Part shown: piece by piece, positions 48,480-60,200 of the stretch | Numbering within the stretch: the first letter of the stretch is position 1 | Layout of the letters: every line of letters begins with the position of its first letter | Assembly: GCA_905220665.1 (NCBI GenBank) | Contig: CAJNAR010000144.1 | Coordinates: 1,046,466-1,110,465 of the forward strand | DNA length: 64,000 bases | Direction: 5' to 3' | Origin: Albugo candida | Lineage: Eukaryota; Oomycota; Peronosporomycetes; Albuginales; Albuginaceae | Notes under the pieces: model-generated | What the model was told of the DNA's origin: nothing | The model's database searches: none | Seen by the model: only the letters and a program-made list of their open reading frames with translations | Program-made: the position numbers and the translations under genes

Positions 48480-51334
48480 TCAACTGTATGACTCAATGGA
48501 TGCATTGCCAAACATAATCATAACAAGCAAGAACATACCCATACCCATGATCCCAGAAAATATCCCGAAGACCAGGTCGAATGGTCCGTTACCGAACGAT
48601 ACGATGAAGAAAACGCGATTTGAAGCGCTCAGGCACCGGCCTGGAATGTACCGAGGATCTGGTTTTGCTCTCGCCAAAGGTGGATCTGTTGTCAAACAAA
48701 ACCCATTGATCGTGAAACGATTAGCCAGAAACCATTCTCGAACGCATTCATTTTTCGGGTTTCTTGCGTACAATCGTATCATTTATGCTTCAAAGTATGT
48801 CATTTGGAAAAATCTGACGGAAAGTAGATGCGAAAGTCATGTGGTCATTATCTCGTTCCACGATCTGGTTACAAATGGAAACGCTTGTGCTGTATCGACT
48901 TTGATTCCGGGCTAACAACAAACAATTGGCTCTCCTCCCGCACCCAAACTTCACCCAACCGAAAGCTTTGCGGCTGATGCCCGCTCCCCACCCACTTCCG
49001 CCCAACGGAATATCTGCACGTAATGGGGGAATGTAAAAGGGATAGATGACGCCGCCGGTCAGCAGAGGTAAGGGGTCTCGGTCTAGCGGGTCTAGAGGGT
49101 CTAGTCGGCCGAGGTTTTTGACGTCGCAAGAACGCGAACAATCGAGAAACAGGCGTCGATGACGCACTTAGAACCGTAGTTGCTACGATCCAAATGAATT
49201 TCTAAAAGGAATGCATTGTGCCGATATAAACAATTGCCGTGGAAGCAACATATTTGGAAGGAGTTCATTCGGGCTGTGCGACCAGTAACTGTGAGACCAT
49301 TTCTCCACATGCAAGCGCAGTGTGTCGACAATGGTTAATCCCGTGGCCGCAGAGAATTCTTTGACGAAGATTACACGCATCATGAAGAGTGATGCACTTT
49401 TTGTAAAACAGCTGACAATTGCTGGACCAACGAAGGAGTTGGAAGTGCGTCCAAGAGTCAAAATGGAGCGTTGATACTTTTCGAGGGGTTCTACGATGAC
49501 ATAGCAGAAATGGCATTTTCGGGCGGTCGGCTGCATCGTTTCTTAATACAAATCGCCACACATTTCGATAAGCGTTTGCTCGTTTAGACAGCATCTTCTC
49601 GACGAGAATTGAAACTTTGCAGGTGAAACGTTGCACTCAGATTTCAAATGAGGGGGAAATTTCACAGAAATTGGTTTCAGACAGCACGCAGGAGGTCCAA
49701 ACGTGTCGGAGAAGAAGGATTTATACGCGATATCGTAACTTTCCACTGAATGGAGTCCATAGAGACGTTTGTGGCGGCATCCAATCGCTCTTTCCGCGAA
49801 CATATTATGGTCTCCTGGATCGATTGATGCATACTTCGTACCCCGGAATCGAACCAAATGACAAGATCTTGCATGAACCACAATACCAATCCATCGGAGC
49901 GTATTTGACGGCCGGGTGGCGACAGAACGAGTGGAAAGGAGCGTCACATCGATAACACCGCACCAGCTTCTCGTTGCACAATCGCATTCCACATGCTCGA
50001 AACTGATCCTTTGATTGAATTCATTGCGTTTCTATCAGTTCCCGAAAAAATCGATCAAATTTGGCCGAGAGTCTAGTCACCATACGCGAGATTTCTGCGT
50101 GCATAGAGTTGTACTACAAACATTCTTCTTCACGAGATGAACGTCGTCCACAAACGCGTCCATGTCGAATTCCTGCTTGGAATCGTCGATTGTGTACTCG
50201 CTATCTTCCAGCTTTTCCAAAAGTATGCTCAGATACATGGGCTCTGTGATCATACCGCTGGTGTAGTAATCCGGATACATGGACGCATCGACCGGCTGAT
50301 TAAATGGACTTGCGACCTCTTTGGATCGGACAAGACGAAAGAACTGCACGCAGGCTCGTGTTGTGGAGCTGTCACTAAGAGTAATGGTTTCCTGATCATC
50401 AAAAAGAGACCATTCTTTACTCAGTAAAAGATCATAGGGCTCCGATTTCTCACTACATTCATATACGTTCCCAATCGACGCATTTCAAGCGTCTTGAAAA
50501 AATTGACCACAAGGATGAATTCTGTTTAAATCGATTTGACTGAATATTAAATGAATTTAAGGGCGCCGTTGGAATCTTTTGTTAACTGTACCACGTTCTT
50601 TAGATGCTGTACCATCACAACACTCTTACAGCCATAGAGATTCTCGTGTGAGATTTCTTTGTAATTCGATGTGGTTGATTGACCCCAAAGCAATTGTGGC
50701 CGCGTCTTTCGAGGTCTGTCGCATGACTGACGCAAAATTCTCATCTCGAAACGATTTGATACCACGTAGCGCTTTGAGTGATGCGTCTTCAAAGTGTTTT
50801 TCCATTACTAAAACATAACTGTGCGAGCGATTTCCGGGCCGCAGCATCAAATTCAGGGCCGCGAGCGATTGCAATCCATAGGAGCAATGCCAGTTTGAAT
50901 ATGTGGATAGTATTCTGCCAGCAAATATTCCAACACAGCGCATGGAAGGCAAAGTACTGGTCAACCAAACTCATTTTCTCAATCGTCGAGTCACCCGTAG
51001 ATCTGGAACCGTCCTGCAGGAAGAGAGCTGAGGCGATTAAGTGAAGCGAAGGCATTAGAACGAGCCCAAGATGATCGAAAGAATGTTGATAATGTGTCCC
51101 AAATGAAGAGCACATCCATATGCAATGTGTCTGGAAAACGATTGCTTCATCACAGCTCATAAAGCGCTCAGGAAATGTGGTCGCGTCCGCCATCAGCTTG
51201 TACATTCGATTATGTTCGTTGTCGCACGCAATCGGTGCCATGGAAGGAGCATTCATTTCGTAATACGTTTGTGCGAGGAGTTTTAGCAGAACAAAGTCCC
51301 AAGTCCTTGATTCTAGACGACGACAAGCATTCAA
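48480..51334 (-). pseudogene. bromodomain/PHD-finger protein, second copy, with frame breaks
   Basis: Read on minus from an ATG at 51334: a 181-codon helical frame (50789-51334) rich in Trp, Cys and His, with an adjoining frame (50626-50964) carrying EKHFEDASLKALRGIKSF. An intron ending near 50806 (TTTTAG) could join them. Next comes a bromodomain-like block at 50077-50349 (SMYPDYYTSGMITEPMYLS, then DDSKQEFDMDAFVDDV). A PHD finger at 49805-49987 reads CYRCDAPFHSFCRHP...DWYCGSC, keeping its Cys/His ligands. After it the frames alternate (49183-49636) and end with a block at 48480-48782. Such proteins read acetylated or methylated histones in the nucleus. Compared with copy 1, the PHD and bromodomain are better preserved. 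I could not place all introns, so gene versus pseudogene is open. Confidence 0.5.
48907..49117. other. GC-rich insert inside the second PHD/bromodomain copy
   Basis: This stretch is visibly richer in G and C than its surroundings and begins as a C-rich run. It has no counterpart in the first copy (about 42200-42230), where sequence resembling 48740 passes directly into sequence resembling 49130. It ends with three imperfect GGTCTAG units (49073-49105). It looks like a later insertion. Confidence 0.5.
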
Positions 51335-51399
51335 CTCGTGTTCACGCTCTTGAGTGCGTTGACCAACATTAAGTTTCGCTTTTACCGCACCCGTCGTGT

Positions 51400-52102
51400 T
51401 TTTTTAAAAAGTTTGGCATCGTAACCCGTTTCTTGTTGGCTTATTCTTTTGCGAGCTGTTTTCTAGCCCGTTTTCTTCTTCTCGAAGCAATTTACGCATT
51501 TCCTTTTATTCTCCACACATGAGGTTTTCCTCCTCTTTGGCCCTTCGGATTTCGGTTCTTTTTCGTATGATTTTCATTTAGATGGCTTCTTACTTTGGTC
51601 AAAAAGAAGCCGTTTTGTCTTTGAATTGCTTTTGCTGCTGGTCAATCGTTATGTGGATCTTTGGCTCATTTCGGTCTTCAATGTAAAGCACTCTGTCCTG
51701 AGACTTGGAGAGGTGAATTTGCTTTGCCAGGACGCTTTCTTGAGCTTTCTTTGCTTGGATGAAAGAGCGTGACTTTTCATGACCTTTGAGTTGCGTTGAA
51801 AGCTGTTTCTTCAGTCGAATTCGGCTACGTTCAAACCTGGAGAGTTTGACAGGATGCCACTTTTACCAGAATTGGTAAAAGGATTATGCGAGCACTGAGC
51901 CGATACCTGCAATAGCTTGTGTTATCTGTCGTCGTGATAGCCTCAAGTCATCTTCCATGCTTTCTGGTGCGAGCACGATGCAATTTGCTTGCCTCATGTC
52001 TTGACTATCCTGAAGAAGCTGTACATATGTCGATTGTAGCCTATGGAAATGATCGACAGCTTCTTTCCACGCTATCGAAAGCACATTTGACTGGAATATC
52101 AT
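51400..52102 (-). pseudogene. coiled-coil protein remnant or unspliced gene
   Basis: The minus-strand frame from 52102 has an AVDHFHRLQSTYVQLLQ segment and continues, in the same frame but across two stops 21 bases apart (51884 and 51863), into a clean 80-codon stretch ending at 51599 (RLKKQLSTQLKGHEKS, then SVLAKQIHLSKSQDRVLYI). Beyond it, a third Glu/Lys-rich stretch with one stop runs to about 51400. All parts are strongly helical and charged. The gap could be a very short intron, but the splice sites do not fit cleanly. Family unknown. Confidence 0.4.
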
Positions 52103-52651
52103 TTCTAGAGCAGCAAGATTAATTCAGTCTGATCGATAGAGTAAAGCTGGTTCTACCTGGATCGCTTGCAATAGATACTTAAAAGAGTGGCGCATCGATG
52201 CCATCGCTTTGTTTATCTTTTAACAGAAGCTGTAAGCAATCAATAGAGCATAACTGATGGTTTTGCACCACAATTCAGCTCCAAATAAAATGGTTGAGTC
52301 TTTTCGACAACTTCCAGCCAGCAAGACGATATATACATAACCTTTGATCGAACAATCAATTACCTACAAATTATTCATACCATTCCATGCAATTTATCGG
52401 AAAGAGCTTTTACGTCCTGTGGCACGAGGCGTTGGGTATGATGTATCCAAGTGAGAGCACGGTCACTGGTCCATCTGTAAAAGGCAGCTTCGGTTCCAAG
52501 AGCTCCCGACGAATCGTTGCAACGGAAAAGAGATCTTCTCAAGCGATCCGTTAATGGGGCTCATAGTAGATCACACGCACAGCGTCAAGTATTTTCGAGT
52601 ATTGCTTGGTATCGGGAGCAGTCAATTTGGGGCCATTCTCAGTCGTATAGT
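52103..52651. other. intergenic region
   Basis: Nothing recognisable apart from the approach to the repeat at 52652. Confidence 0.4.
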
Positions 52652-52773
52652 GCGAGACACCTATAACCATCAACTCCTGATTTTTCGCGGCCAAATTCGA
52701 AATTTTAATTTTATGCAGCCTATACTCTAAACCTGACAAAAACTTGTTTTTCAGCCAATCAGGATTACTGTAG
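52652..52773. repeat. 122-base repeat, copy A (left side of DDE element)
   Basis: By eye it is about 80% identical in the same orientation to 63440-63562. It lies about 100 bases upstream of the start of the transposase remnant, so it may be part of that element's left end. Both copies also have an open minus-strand reading with NLAA-N-ELM-IGV in common. Confidence 0.75.
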
Positions 52774-52870
52774 ATCAATGTCGAAAAAATTATATATAAT
52801 ATATTTCTTGGTTATTTTCTTTTCCGCGTTCACCTTACATTTACCATTGCACTCCGTCGCTACCACCACA

Positions 52871-55079
52871 ATGGCACCACCCAGAAAACGTTCACAGCAG
52901 CTGAAACCGGCCAGGTCATCGAAAAAATATTGTCAAAACGATATGCGACCCTAGCAATTTTGATAAAAAACTTGGCCAGCCTCCCGATTTCAACAAGCCA
53001 ATTTTTTGGCCTGCTGATATGGAGGTGGAAGTGGACGAAGATTCAGAGCTTGAGGTCGAAGAGGCTGAGGGTTTCACTAATAATGAAGCAGAGTCTGCCG
53101 CACTGAAATTACACTTTATTTGGAACCGTCCGGGTCGGTACATTGGGAACTCGAGCCGTTCTCAACGACGAAAACGTGCAGAAAACCGCAATGCTGCACT
53201 TGGTTCTCGCCGACTCGAGACATACTTTCATTTTATCAGTAAGGATGCACTAGCTGTTTCAGGCAATGAGAACGAAAGCAGACAAACTGATGACGAAGAT
53301 GAGGTGAAAACAAAATTGATGACAATACCGAGGGACACCTGGCCGCTGGAATGCTGAAACTTGACTAGAAGGCCAAAGAGACAACCAATAAAGATCAACG
53401 TGCACGACTGGCTGCTATCGCATCTTACTTCCGTCTGATATTAAAGGGATATCCCGTGAGTTGAGGTTGTTAATTTTTTGTATTGACATTTCATTATTTT
53501 AATGATGCTTCATTTGTTTAGAACCTTCAAGCCTCGGGAGTCGTTTCCCAGGCAATCAGTAAAGGATCATGGTTTTGTCGATAGCTTCGCACTTGGGGAG
53601 CCATGTATCTCGCCACTGGTGATCTTCCGAACAGCAAGCAAGGCCAACATGTCAACTCACGCAGTCTTTTGATGGATATAGATGTTATTGCTACGGCTCG
53701 ATTGTATCTCCGTTAGAACAAGTTCAAAATCGACCCCGCTGAATTCACCGAGCATGTCAATCATAAAATTCTTTCCAATTCAGGGAGCACCAAAGTGATT
53801 TCTGGTAAAACCGCAATCCGATGGATGCAGAGACTGGGACTATAGTATTCCGAAGTTCGCTAAGGAATGTTCGTAGATGGGCATGAACGCCCCCGACGTT
53901 GTTGAATACCGTACTATCTTCTTGAAGCGCATGGCGGATCTTGAAGTGCAGATGCCAATTTTCTCAGGGAAGGAGATTGAAACCGGGCCAATGGGAGAGC
54001 CGATCATTCTTGTAACACAAGATGAAAGCAACTTCGCGGCACACGATGGTTAGCAGAATCTATGGCTGCAGGATGGTCAGCAGCCCACTTCGAAAAAAAG
54101 GAGCTGGAAGATCATTCCATGTCAGCAAATGCTTGCCTGATGTTAGGGGTCGCCTATCACTAAGTGGAGTGATCTGAAGCAGCTCGAGCATCCCAGCGTC
54201 CCAAAGGAAGCGTGTAATATTATGCATACTGGCAAGAATTGTGATGGGTGGTGGACTTGTGAAGATCTTTTCAAACAGGTGAGAGATCGTGAAATTCCAA
54301 TCTTTGAGGCACAGTACCCCGTATCCAAAGCCCTCTTTGAATTTGACAATGCTGCAAGTCATGCTGCATTTCCTACTGATGCCCATGTCGGGAAAGAATG
54401 AATTTGGGATCAGGTGAAAAACAGCCGAAGATGCGCAATGGGAGAATGAAAGATGGCACACTTCATCCAATGTGTTTATCTGAAACTCATCCTGATGTTA
54501 CTCTTTGAGGTGAAAGAGCGATTGAGTTGAAATGCTATCCATTGCATCATGTTTTTTAAACCTTCTATCTCTTTCAGGGTTGCCAAAGGGATTGAAAGTA
54601 GTTTCAACTGAGAGAGGACTGTGGAAAGATGGAATGCGCCTCCGTTGCAATGACAAGTGCCTAGGCTCAACAATGTGCTGTGCAAGAAATACGATTGGCC
54701 ACGAACATGACTTCATGGAGCAGAATGCATGTTGGAAGAACTAGTCGTTGCTGCTGGACACATGATAATATTTTATCCAAAGTTTCACTGTGAGTTAAAC
54801 TTCATTGAAAACTTCTGAGGTGCTGCCAAGGTTTATGCTCGCAAAAACTGCGACTACAGCTGGAAAGGCTTGGTTAGCACAGTTCCTAAGGCTCTGGAAT
54901 CCGTCCCCGTCAAAACCATTCGACGCCATGCACAGAAATGTTTTCGATACATGGATGAATATCGGAAGGATTTGACGGGGAAGGCTGCTGAATACGCCGT
55001 GAAGAAATACCGATCTCACCGTCGAGTTCCCAACTCTATCATGATGAACATCAACGTGATTGGGGCAATAAATGAATGA
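52871..55079 (+). pseudogene. DDE transposase of a fungal-type DNA transposon, decayed
   Basis: It starts MAPPRKRSQQLKPAR at 52871 and is soon broken. Following frames show an acidic N-terminal region (53019-53357) and a DNA-binding-like segment with RLAAIASYFR. The catalytic parts are VTQDESNFAAHDG near 54015-54050 (first Asp), EFDNAASHAAFP near 54338-54373 (second Asp) and FHCELNFIEN...WGAAKVYARKNCDY near 54782-54860 (Glu). The conserved GLPKGLKVVSTERGLW and KALESVPVKTIRRHAQKCFRYMDEYRKDL...KKYRSHRR blocks are also present. This motif set is common in fungal genomes. Stops and frameshifts throughout show it is dead. Two gaps may be introns. The spacing between the second Asp and Glu is long, and I do not assign a superfamily. 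Confidence 0.85.
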
Positions 55080-55299
55080 ATTTTACATGTGATTTAGAAA
55101 AAAAACTGTATCTGTAATGAAGAGGTATCTCATCTCACAATAGAAATCAAAATCGGGTATTATTTTGTCAAGGATTTCATTACACTGTTTATCTGGTTCT
55201 TTAACTACCTTCCTTATCCTTTCATGAGCGCCTGACCGTGTGAATATCACTTAAGTCTGACTTCAAACCTAGGGAGGCAGATATTTTCAAAGCTTATTG
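55080..55299. other. spacer, possible 3' end of the DDE element
   Basis: No inverted copy of the 122-base repeat is visible here, so the right end of the transposon cannot be placed. Confidence 0.35.
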
Positions 55300-55408
55300 C
55301 TTGAGTGGGCTCAAACCGCTACCCACACTACCGGCGATCGAACTAACGATCTCCGGCAGGGGGTCCGTGAACTCAAGTGTTTAACCGACTGAGCTGGGTA
55401 CGGACCAT
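55300..55408 (-). repeat. tRNA-like (SINE-like) element with nested hairpins
   Basis: On minus there is an A-box-like CAGCTCAGTCGGTTAA (55381-55397) and, about 40 bases later, a B-box-like AGTTCGATCGCC (55333-55344). The D-stem is not properly closed, so it is not a working tRNA. The B-box sits in a hairpin, CCGG-A-GATCG / CGATC-G-CCGG around a TTAGTT loop. An outer TACCCA/TGGGTA pair surrounds the element. This fits a tRNA-derived SINE or pseudo-tRNA. Confidence 0.45.
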
Positions 55409-57349
55409 CAAAATCGGTATTGCGAGTGAGTACAAAACGGCGTGAATCGATACTAAGGGAGCACTAATAACAACGACAAGTAGAGGAGGTTAATATTGGA
55501 TAGAATAAGAGGTGCTAGAATATACAGCGATTCGTCCGAGATCGCCAACAACATAGAGAAGAATAATTTGATGCTTCCTACTTTGCATGTTGAGGAAAAC
55601 CTTCTGCTACAGATCAGAAGAAAACGGTGATGGAAGTGACTAAAGAAGGGTTTTCGCAATTCAGAATCAAAATCGATATCAAGCTGTTAGATCCATATCC
55701 GTCCATGTTGAAGCCGGCGACAAATGCGAAATAGAAAAAAATGTGATATTCATGCGAGAATAATGGGTTTCGCTTAACTTCATTGATTCAAACATGTTCA
55801 AGCATGCTTTTGAGTTGCCAAATGATTTTTAGGCTAACGTAGCAACATTCGATCTGCCTTCCGATGTGAAGGTATCCTTTTTTCTTCTTAGTATCTCGGT
55901 TCAACTAATACAAGATTTTTGTATCTACTTGAAAAATCGACATAAAAATATGTTATCATCAGCTTGAAGACAATTCATCATCATTGATGTAAATTATCTC
56001 AAGTATCGTAAATATACCAAAAGTATATGATAGATGGAAGTGAGAGAGAAGTAACGGTGATGAATTGAGCAGCATTACTCAGATAGATGACAGTATTAAA
56101 GTCTAGCTACCTTTCTTTATGATGGACAAAGGTGACTTCTACGATAGTTGATACAGAGCAAACGATCTTCCCCCGTAATTTCGTGACATAGCAATATCGA
56201 CCTTTGATTCTACCTACAAAAGCGCAGCCTCTGATTGAGTTTGATGATATATCATAAATCGTTTGCGATTAACCCGCATATCCTCAATGAAGAAGATGTT
56301 TCTTTGCTGTCATCGAATAATCAAGTTTTGATCAGCATTGTACGGTGCTTGATCAAAGCCATGAGATAGTGCTCGAGAAGAAGACCAAATTAAGCGCTTT
56401 ATTTACTGTCTAAAGTGCGATGGAATAAGTGATTTGCAAAGCTCCAAAATTGAATTTCCATAGAAATAATCGCACGCAACATGATCATGATAGTTGTTTC
56501 CGTCTTTTCAGCTCGGAATTGGATAATCCTGTCTCTCGGTATTGCAAGAGAACAGCGTGAAATTCTGTATCCGCAGGATAGGTGCGATTTGCGCATCACA
56601 GCAACCTCAGCGGTGTCTTACGAAAATAAAGCACCCTACATCGATATTAGTGGCTATTCTTCATGTTTTGCAACTTGACTTTACCATATGTAGTAATTCC
56701 ATTGCTTTAAATCTTTTACATTTTCGTAAATTGTCGCGAATTTTCATACTCTTGAGCATTTCACTCTGAAGTCGTTGTCCTCTGCATTCACTATCGTTGC
56801 GTATTCTCTCACTCTGCTGAATGTTGATAGTCCATGACAATTTACACATGATGAGGGACCACTGATTCAACTGAGGCATCTTACACAGTCGCCGAAGATC
56901 TCTTACGAATTATGAAGGCCCCTTTGAAAAGAAGTAGAAGATTCATATGGCGGCGAAGTCACCAACACATAGTCTTGTTATTGATGAGAGAGTAGAGTTT
57001 TTTAATCGTGTTTATCAAAATGTAATACTGATCGTTGCAAACATGCATCTAGACTCAACATAAACAAGATTCCACTTTTATCAAATATAAGAGCGCGTTT
57101 GTTGATTTAGATGCTTCAGAGTCGAATCAAACTCAAGTTTTACAGAAGTACTGTAGCTGATATTTCTGACAAGAAGACACAGGACTGGTTTTCTTTACTG
57201 TGTGTAAGTGAGAAAGTACATCTCATTATACTTACGATGACTTCCATACCGTATGCTAGTTTGTGGGAAACAGAGAACAAAACAATAAAAGAGCAATCTA
57301 TACTAATGAGTGCCAACGGTGGACGGACAAAAGATGTGAATGTGTAGCT
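55409..57349. other. A/T-rich region, no gene seen
   Basis: Short frames without domains on both strands. Confidence 0.45.
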
Positions 57350-59000
57350 TACGTATAAATGGAATGAAAGGCGAGATAGTCGGAATATGTAAAAGCCTTG
57401 TACGAATGAAACCGTAATCGATAGAGAATTCGCTGAGATGGATGAGGAGGAGAAGAGCTTTCAATTCGAAGATAAGGGAGAATTTGCCGTTTCACATCTG
57501 GGTTTTTTATAGGAGTTATTGCGTTATAACCACAATACCCGAAAGATGGAGTCACGAAATAAAGAGTACATTTCTTGAACAACTGAGCGGGGTATCGTAG
57601 AGACGGCGGATTGGAGGGAGGAAGAAATACCAACGTTGTAGAGCTTGCGGCAGTTCTAAAAATGATGGGAGGGGTTTACGATGACAGGAAGCCGAGTAAA
57701 CAAGTCGTGGATTGAGGTGAGGTTGTACGAGAACGGCTGTTTTTTGCACCCTAGTGTATTGTGACGAAGGCAGAATACGAGATATAACAGGTAGGAGGCG
57801 ATGAAAAGAATCTCTGTCAGGCCAAAATGTGTCAGATATGTAATGGTCGGATTTGATGCTAGGAGGGGTGTATGGGAGAGATGGATAAGTGGTGGTAAAA
57901 GGAGGCGAAGCATAGTAACTGAGGCAAAGAGACATGAATCAAAAGCGCCAAATAAATGGAATGCAACCGTTGGAGAGGATGCTTGATGTTGAGGGTGTGA
58001 GATAAGCGTTTGAATGGACTCCATCAATGCCATAATCGCACGTTCCAGAAGGGGTAAATGAGGCGTGAGGAGATTCATGAAGGTGAAAGGTATTGAGAAC
58101 GAACCATGTTTAAGGAAAAGTCGCTGACGCGGTGGCTGTAGGAATTGACAAGATGGTGGACAGCTATGATGGCCCTAGAAACTCGGAGGCGTGAAGCGCC
58201 TCTGCTTATGTGTCCATCGTTCCATAAAGGTCGCCAAAGGAGGTGAATTGGAGATCGCGTCGATGTGTGCCAATGAAGGCGCACCAGCGTAGTTTAAGTA
58301 TGGATAGTGTCGATCCAGAAATATGTTAGCGATGATCAACGAGAAGTGTTTATTGCCGCTGACGACCTCTTGCAAGAATCAATATGTCGTAGTCTTATAG
58401 CCGAGAGTGCGTGAGGAGACCTTGAAAAGAAATAATACTGGGGCGAATAAATGTGAGACTGAAAAAGGGACGAGCATGTACTTTCGATATAAGCGATGAG
58501 GACCGAAAAGCTATATTCGCAAAGTGTTTAATTTGTTTGTGTAAAAGGAGAGGCCACATCGATTGCGGCTAAACGCATTCCATTGAAGTAAGAGAAGTTC
58601 AGGAGGAGCACCTGCGGAAGGCTGACCAGTGATTTATTTGCTGACGAAGAAACGAATCAAGAAAGAGAATTTGTTGAGTAACATCGCATACAAGTAGTGC
58701 AAGGGACCGACATGCCAAGGGAAAAAAAGTATGACCGAATTTCGGAATAAGACCTGACCTCGATACAACAGAGCGCGCCATCACCAAAGAAAAAAATAGT
58801 AGTGCATCCTGTGAAGAAAAGTATCGAATAGTCGAAAACCGAGTGACGAGAGGAATGAAAGGCGGGGCCTCTAGGAGATCGGTGAGGAGGCCAGTGAGGT
58901 CAAGGGTGCGTAGGAGTCGATAGTCCTAACGGCAGAAGGTTAAACGGTGGGAGGCGAGGAGATTTCGATGTAAGGACGAAGAAACTAAGCGAGAGTGGTT
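57350..59000 (-). other. purine-skewed block, possibly a decayed coding region on minus
   Basis: The plus strand is strikingly rich in G and A, and the minus strand reads as several overlapping Leu/Ser/Pro-rich frames (57552-57935, 57656-58078, 58175-58375, 58599-58787). One contains hydrophobic runs and a CDVTQQILFLDSFLRQQINHW segment. It could be a very old mobile-element ORF, but no catalytic motif is visible. Confidence 0.3.
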
Positions 59001-59290
59001 ATCTTGTATAGATTCACAGCCTAGTTGAGAAAAACGTCTCATTGTACCATCAATAAGAGGATCTGTAAAAATGTCCTTGTAAAATGTCTGAATCCACTAA
59101 GACTAGGTAAGACCAAAAAACGAAGTAGAAAAGTGCAGAGAAGAGTGTTGAGTTGTCATGACTGTCAAACGATTCGCCAAAGTCCGAGACTATGGCAACT
59201 GAATGGTTATGGGAATGGAGTTGCTTGCATAACTTTCGGAGATCGAGGAATCCGCGTAGGGCGTTCCGTACCCCCTTCCCAGGTACAAAC
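59001..59290. other. left flank of Copia element 2
   Basis: No gene seen. The bases just before the LTR (ACAAAC) do not match those after the right LTR (TAGTTG). Confidence 0.4.
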
Positions 59291-59443
59291 TGTTGATGAT
59301 GGTGTAGACCACATTGAAAACTAAAGGCTATGCGGGAGATTCTATTATTACATTTACTGTAGTTAGGAGTCTAAAACTTGATAAAAGCACTATTCACTTT
59401 CCCGGAAAGGCGCGCCTCTCCTTTCAACCCCTTTGATTCAACA
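59291..59443 (+). repeat. 5' LTR of Copia element 2
   Basis: 153 bases, TGTTGATGATGG...GATTCAACA, matching 62994-63136 with substitutions and a 10-base length difference. Confidence 0.9.
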
Positions 59444-59511
59444 TCTTATGCGCCTAAGCTTTATGGATCAGAAAGACGTATTGCGTGAGAATAATTATTT
59501 CGTATGGGAGT

Positions 59512-60200
59512 TTAATGCTCGGATGAGGTTACCAAGAAAAATCTCCACGCACACATCGATGCAATAAAGATTCCGAATGACGGCGATCCAGCAATCGGAA
59601 TGTGGAAAGTAAATGAGGTCAAGGCCTTCTTCATCATTGCAACAATGTTCATCCCTAAATTCAAGTAATTAATTCGCTCAGCTACAAGTACAGCTGAAGC
59701 GTGGGAAATCCTTAAAAACTTTTTCGTTCGGCGAAACACGCACAATCGCATACAAATAGGACGACAAGTGCACCAGTTCAAAATGGATAAGGGTGGAAAT
59801 GTATTGGAACACCTCATGAAATTTGAGGAGATTTGCACAAGAATGGCTGCAATTGGAGACAATTTGAGTCAAGACGAGCAAATCATCTTGCTATTAGGCA
59901 GTCTGTCGGATGAATACGACTCAATCGTAAAAATCATCGAAAACATACCAAATATGGATATGTTACAAGCGAAAGAAATGATCCAACGTGAATATGAATC
60001 GCTGCAACGAAACGAATCCGGGGAACTTGCTTTGAAAGCAACGAAGCAGCAGTTCAGAAAAGAAAGACGAAGAAACCATAAACAACGGGATGTAGCAGCA
60101 CAAAAGTTCAAAGGAAAGTGTTTTGGATGTGGACGTACTGGACATAGAATAGCGTAATGTCGTCAAAATCGACAGCAGTCTAGACGGCAACCAAGTAGCA
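59512..60200 (+). pseudogene. Copia gag with CCHC zinc knuckle
   Basis: A UBN2-type gag reads in frame with a stop near 59668, continuing to AEAWEILKNFFVRRN and MKFEEICTRMAAIGDNLSQ. The zinc knuckle CFGCGRTGHRIA is cut by a TAA at 60155-60157 immediately before its last Cys, and the frame continues after the stop. Confidence 0.85.

Noticed and set aside
48869..49167. Pro/Asp/Arg-rich minus frames over the GC-rich insert
   Set aside because: The pattern comes from the GGTCTAG-type repeats and base composition, not from a protein family.
55300..55408. Functional tRNA gene
   Set aside because: Box-like motifs are present, but the D-stem and acceptor geometry do not close into a normal cloverleaf.
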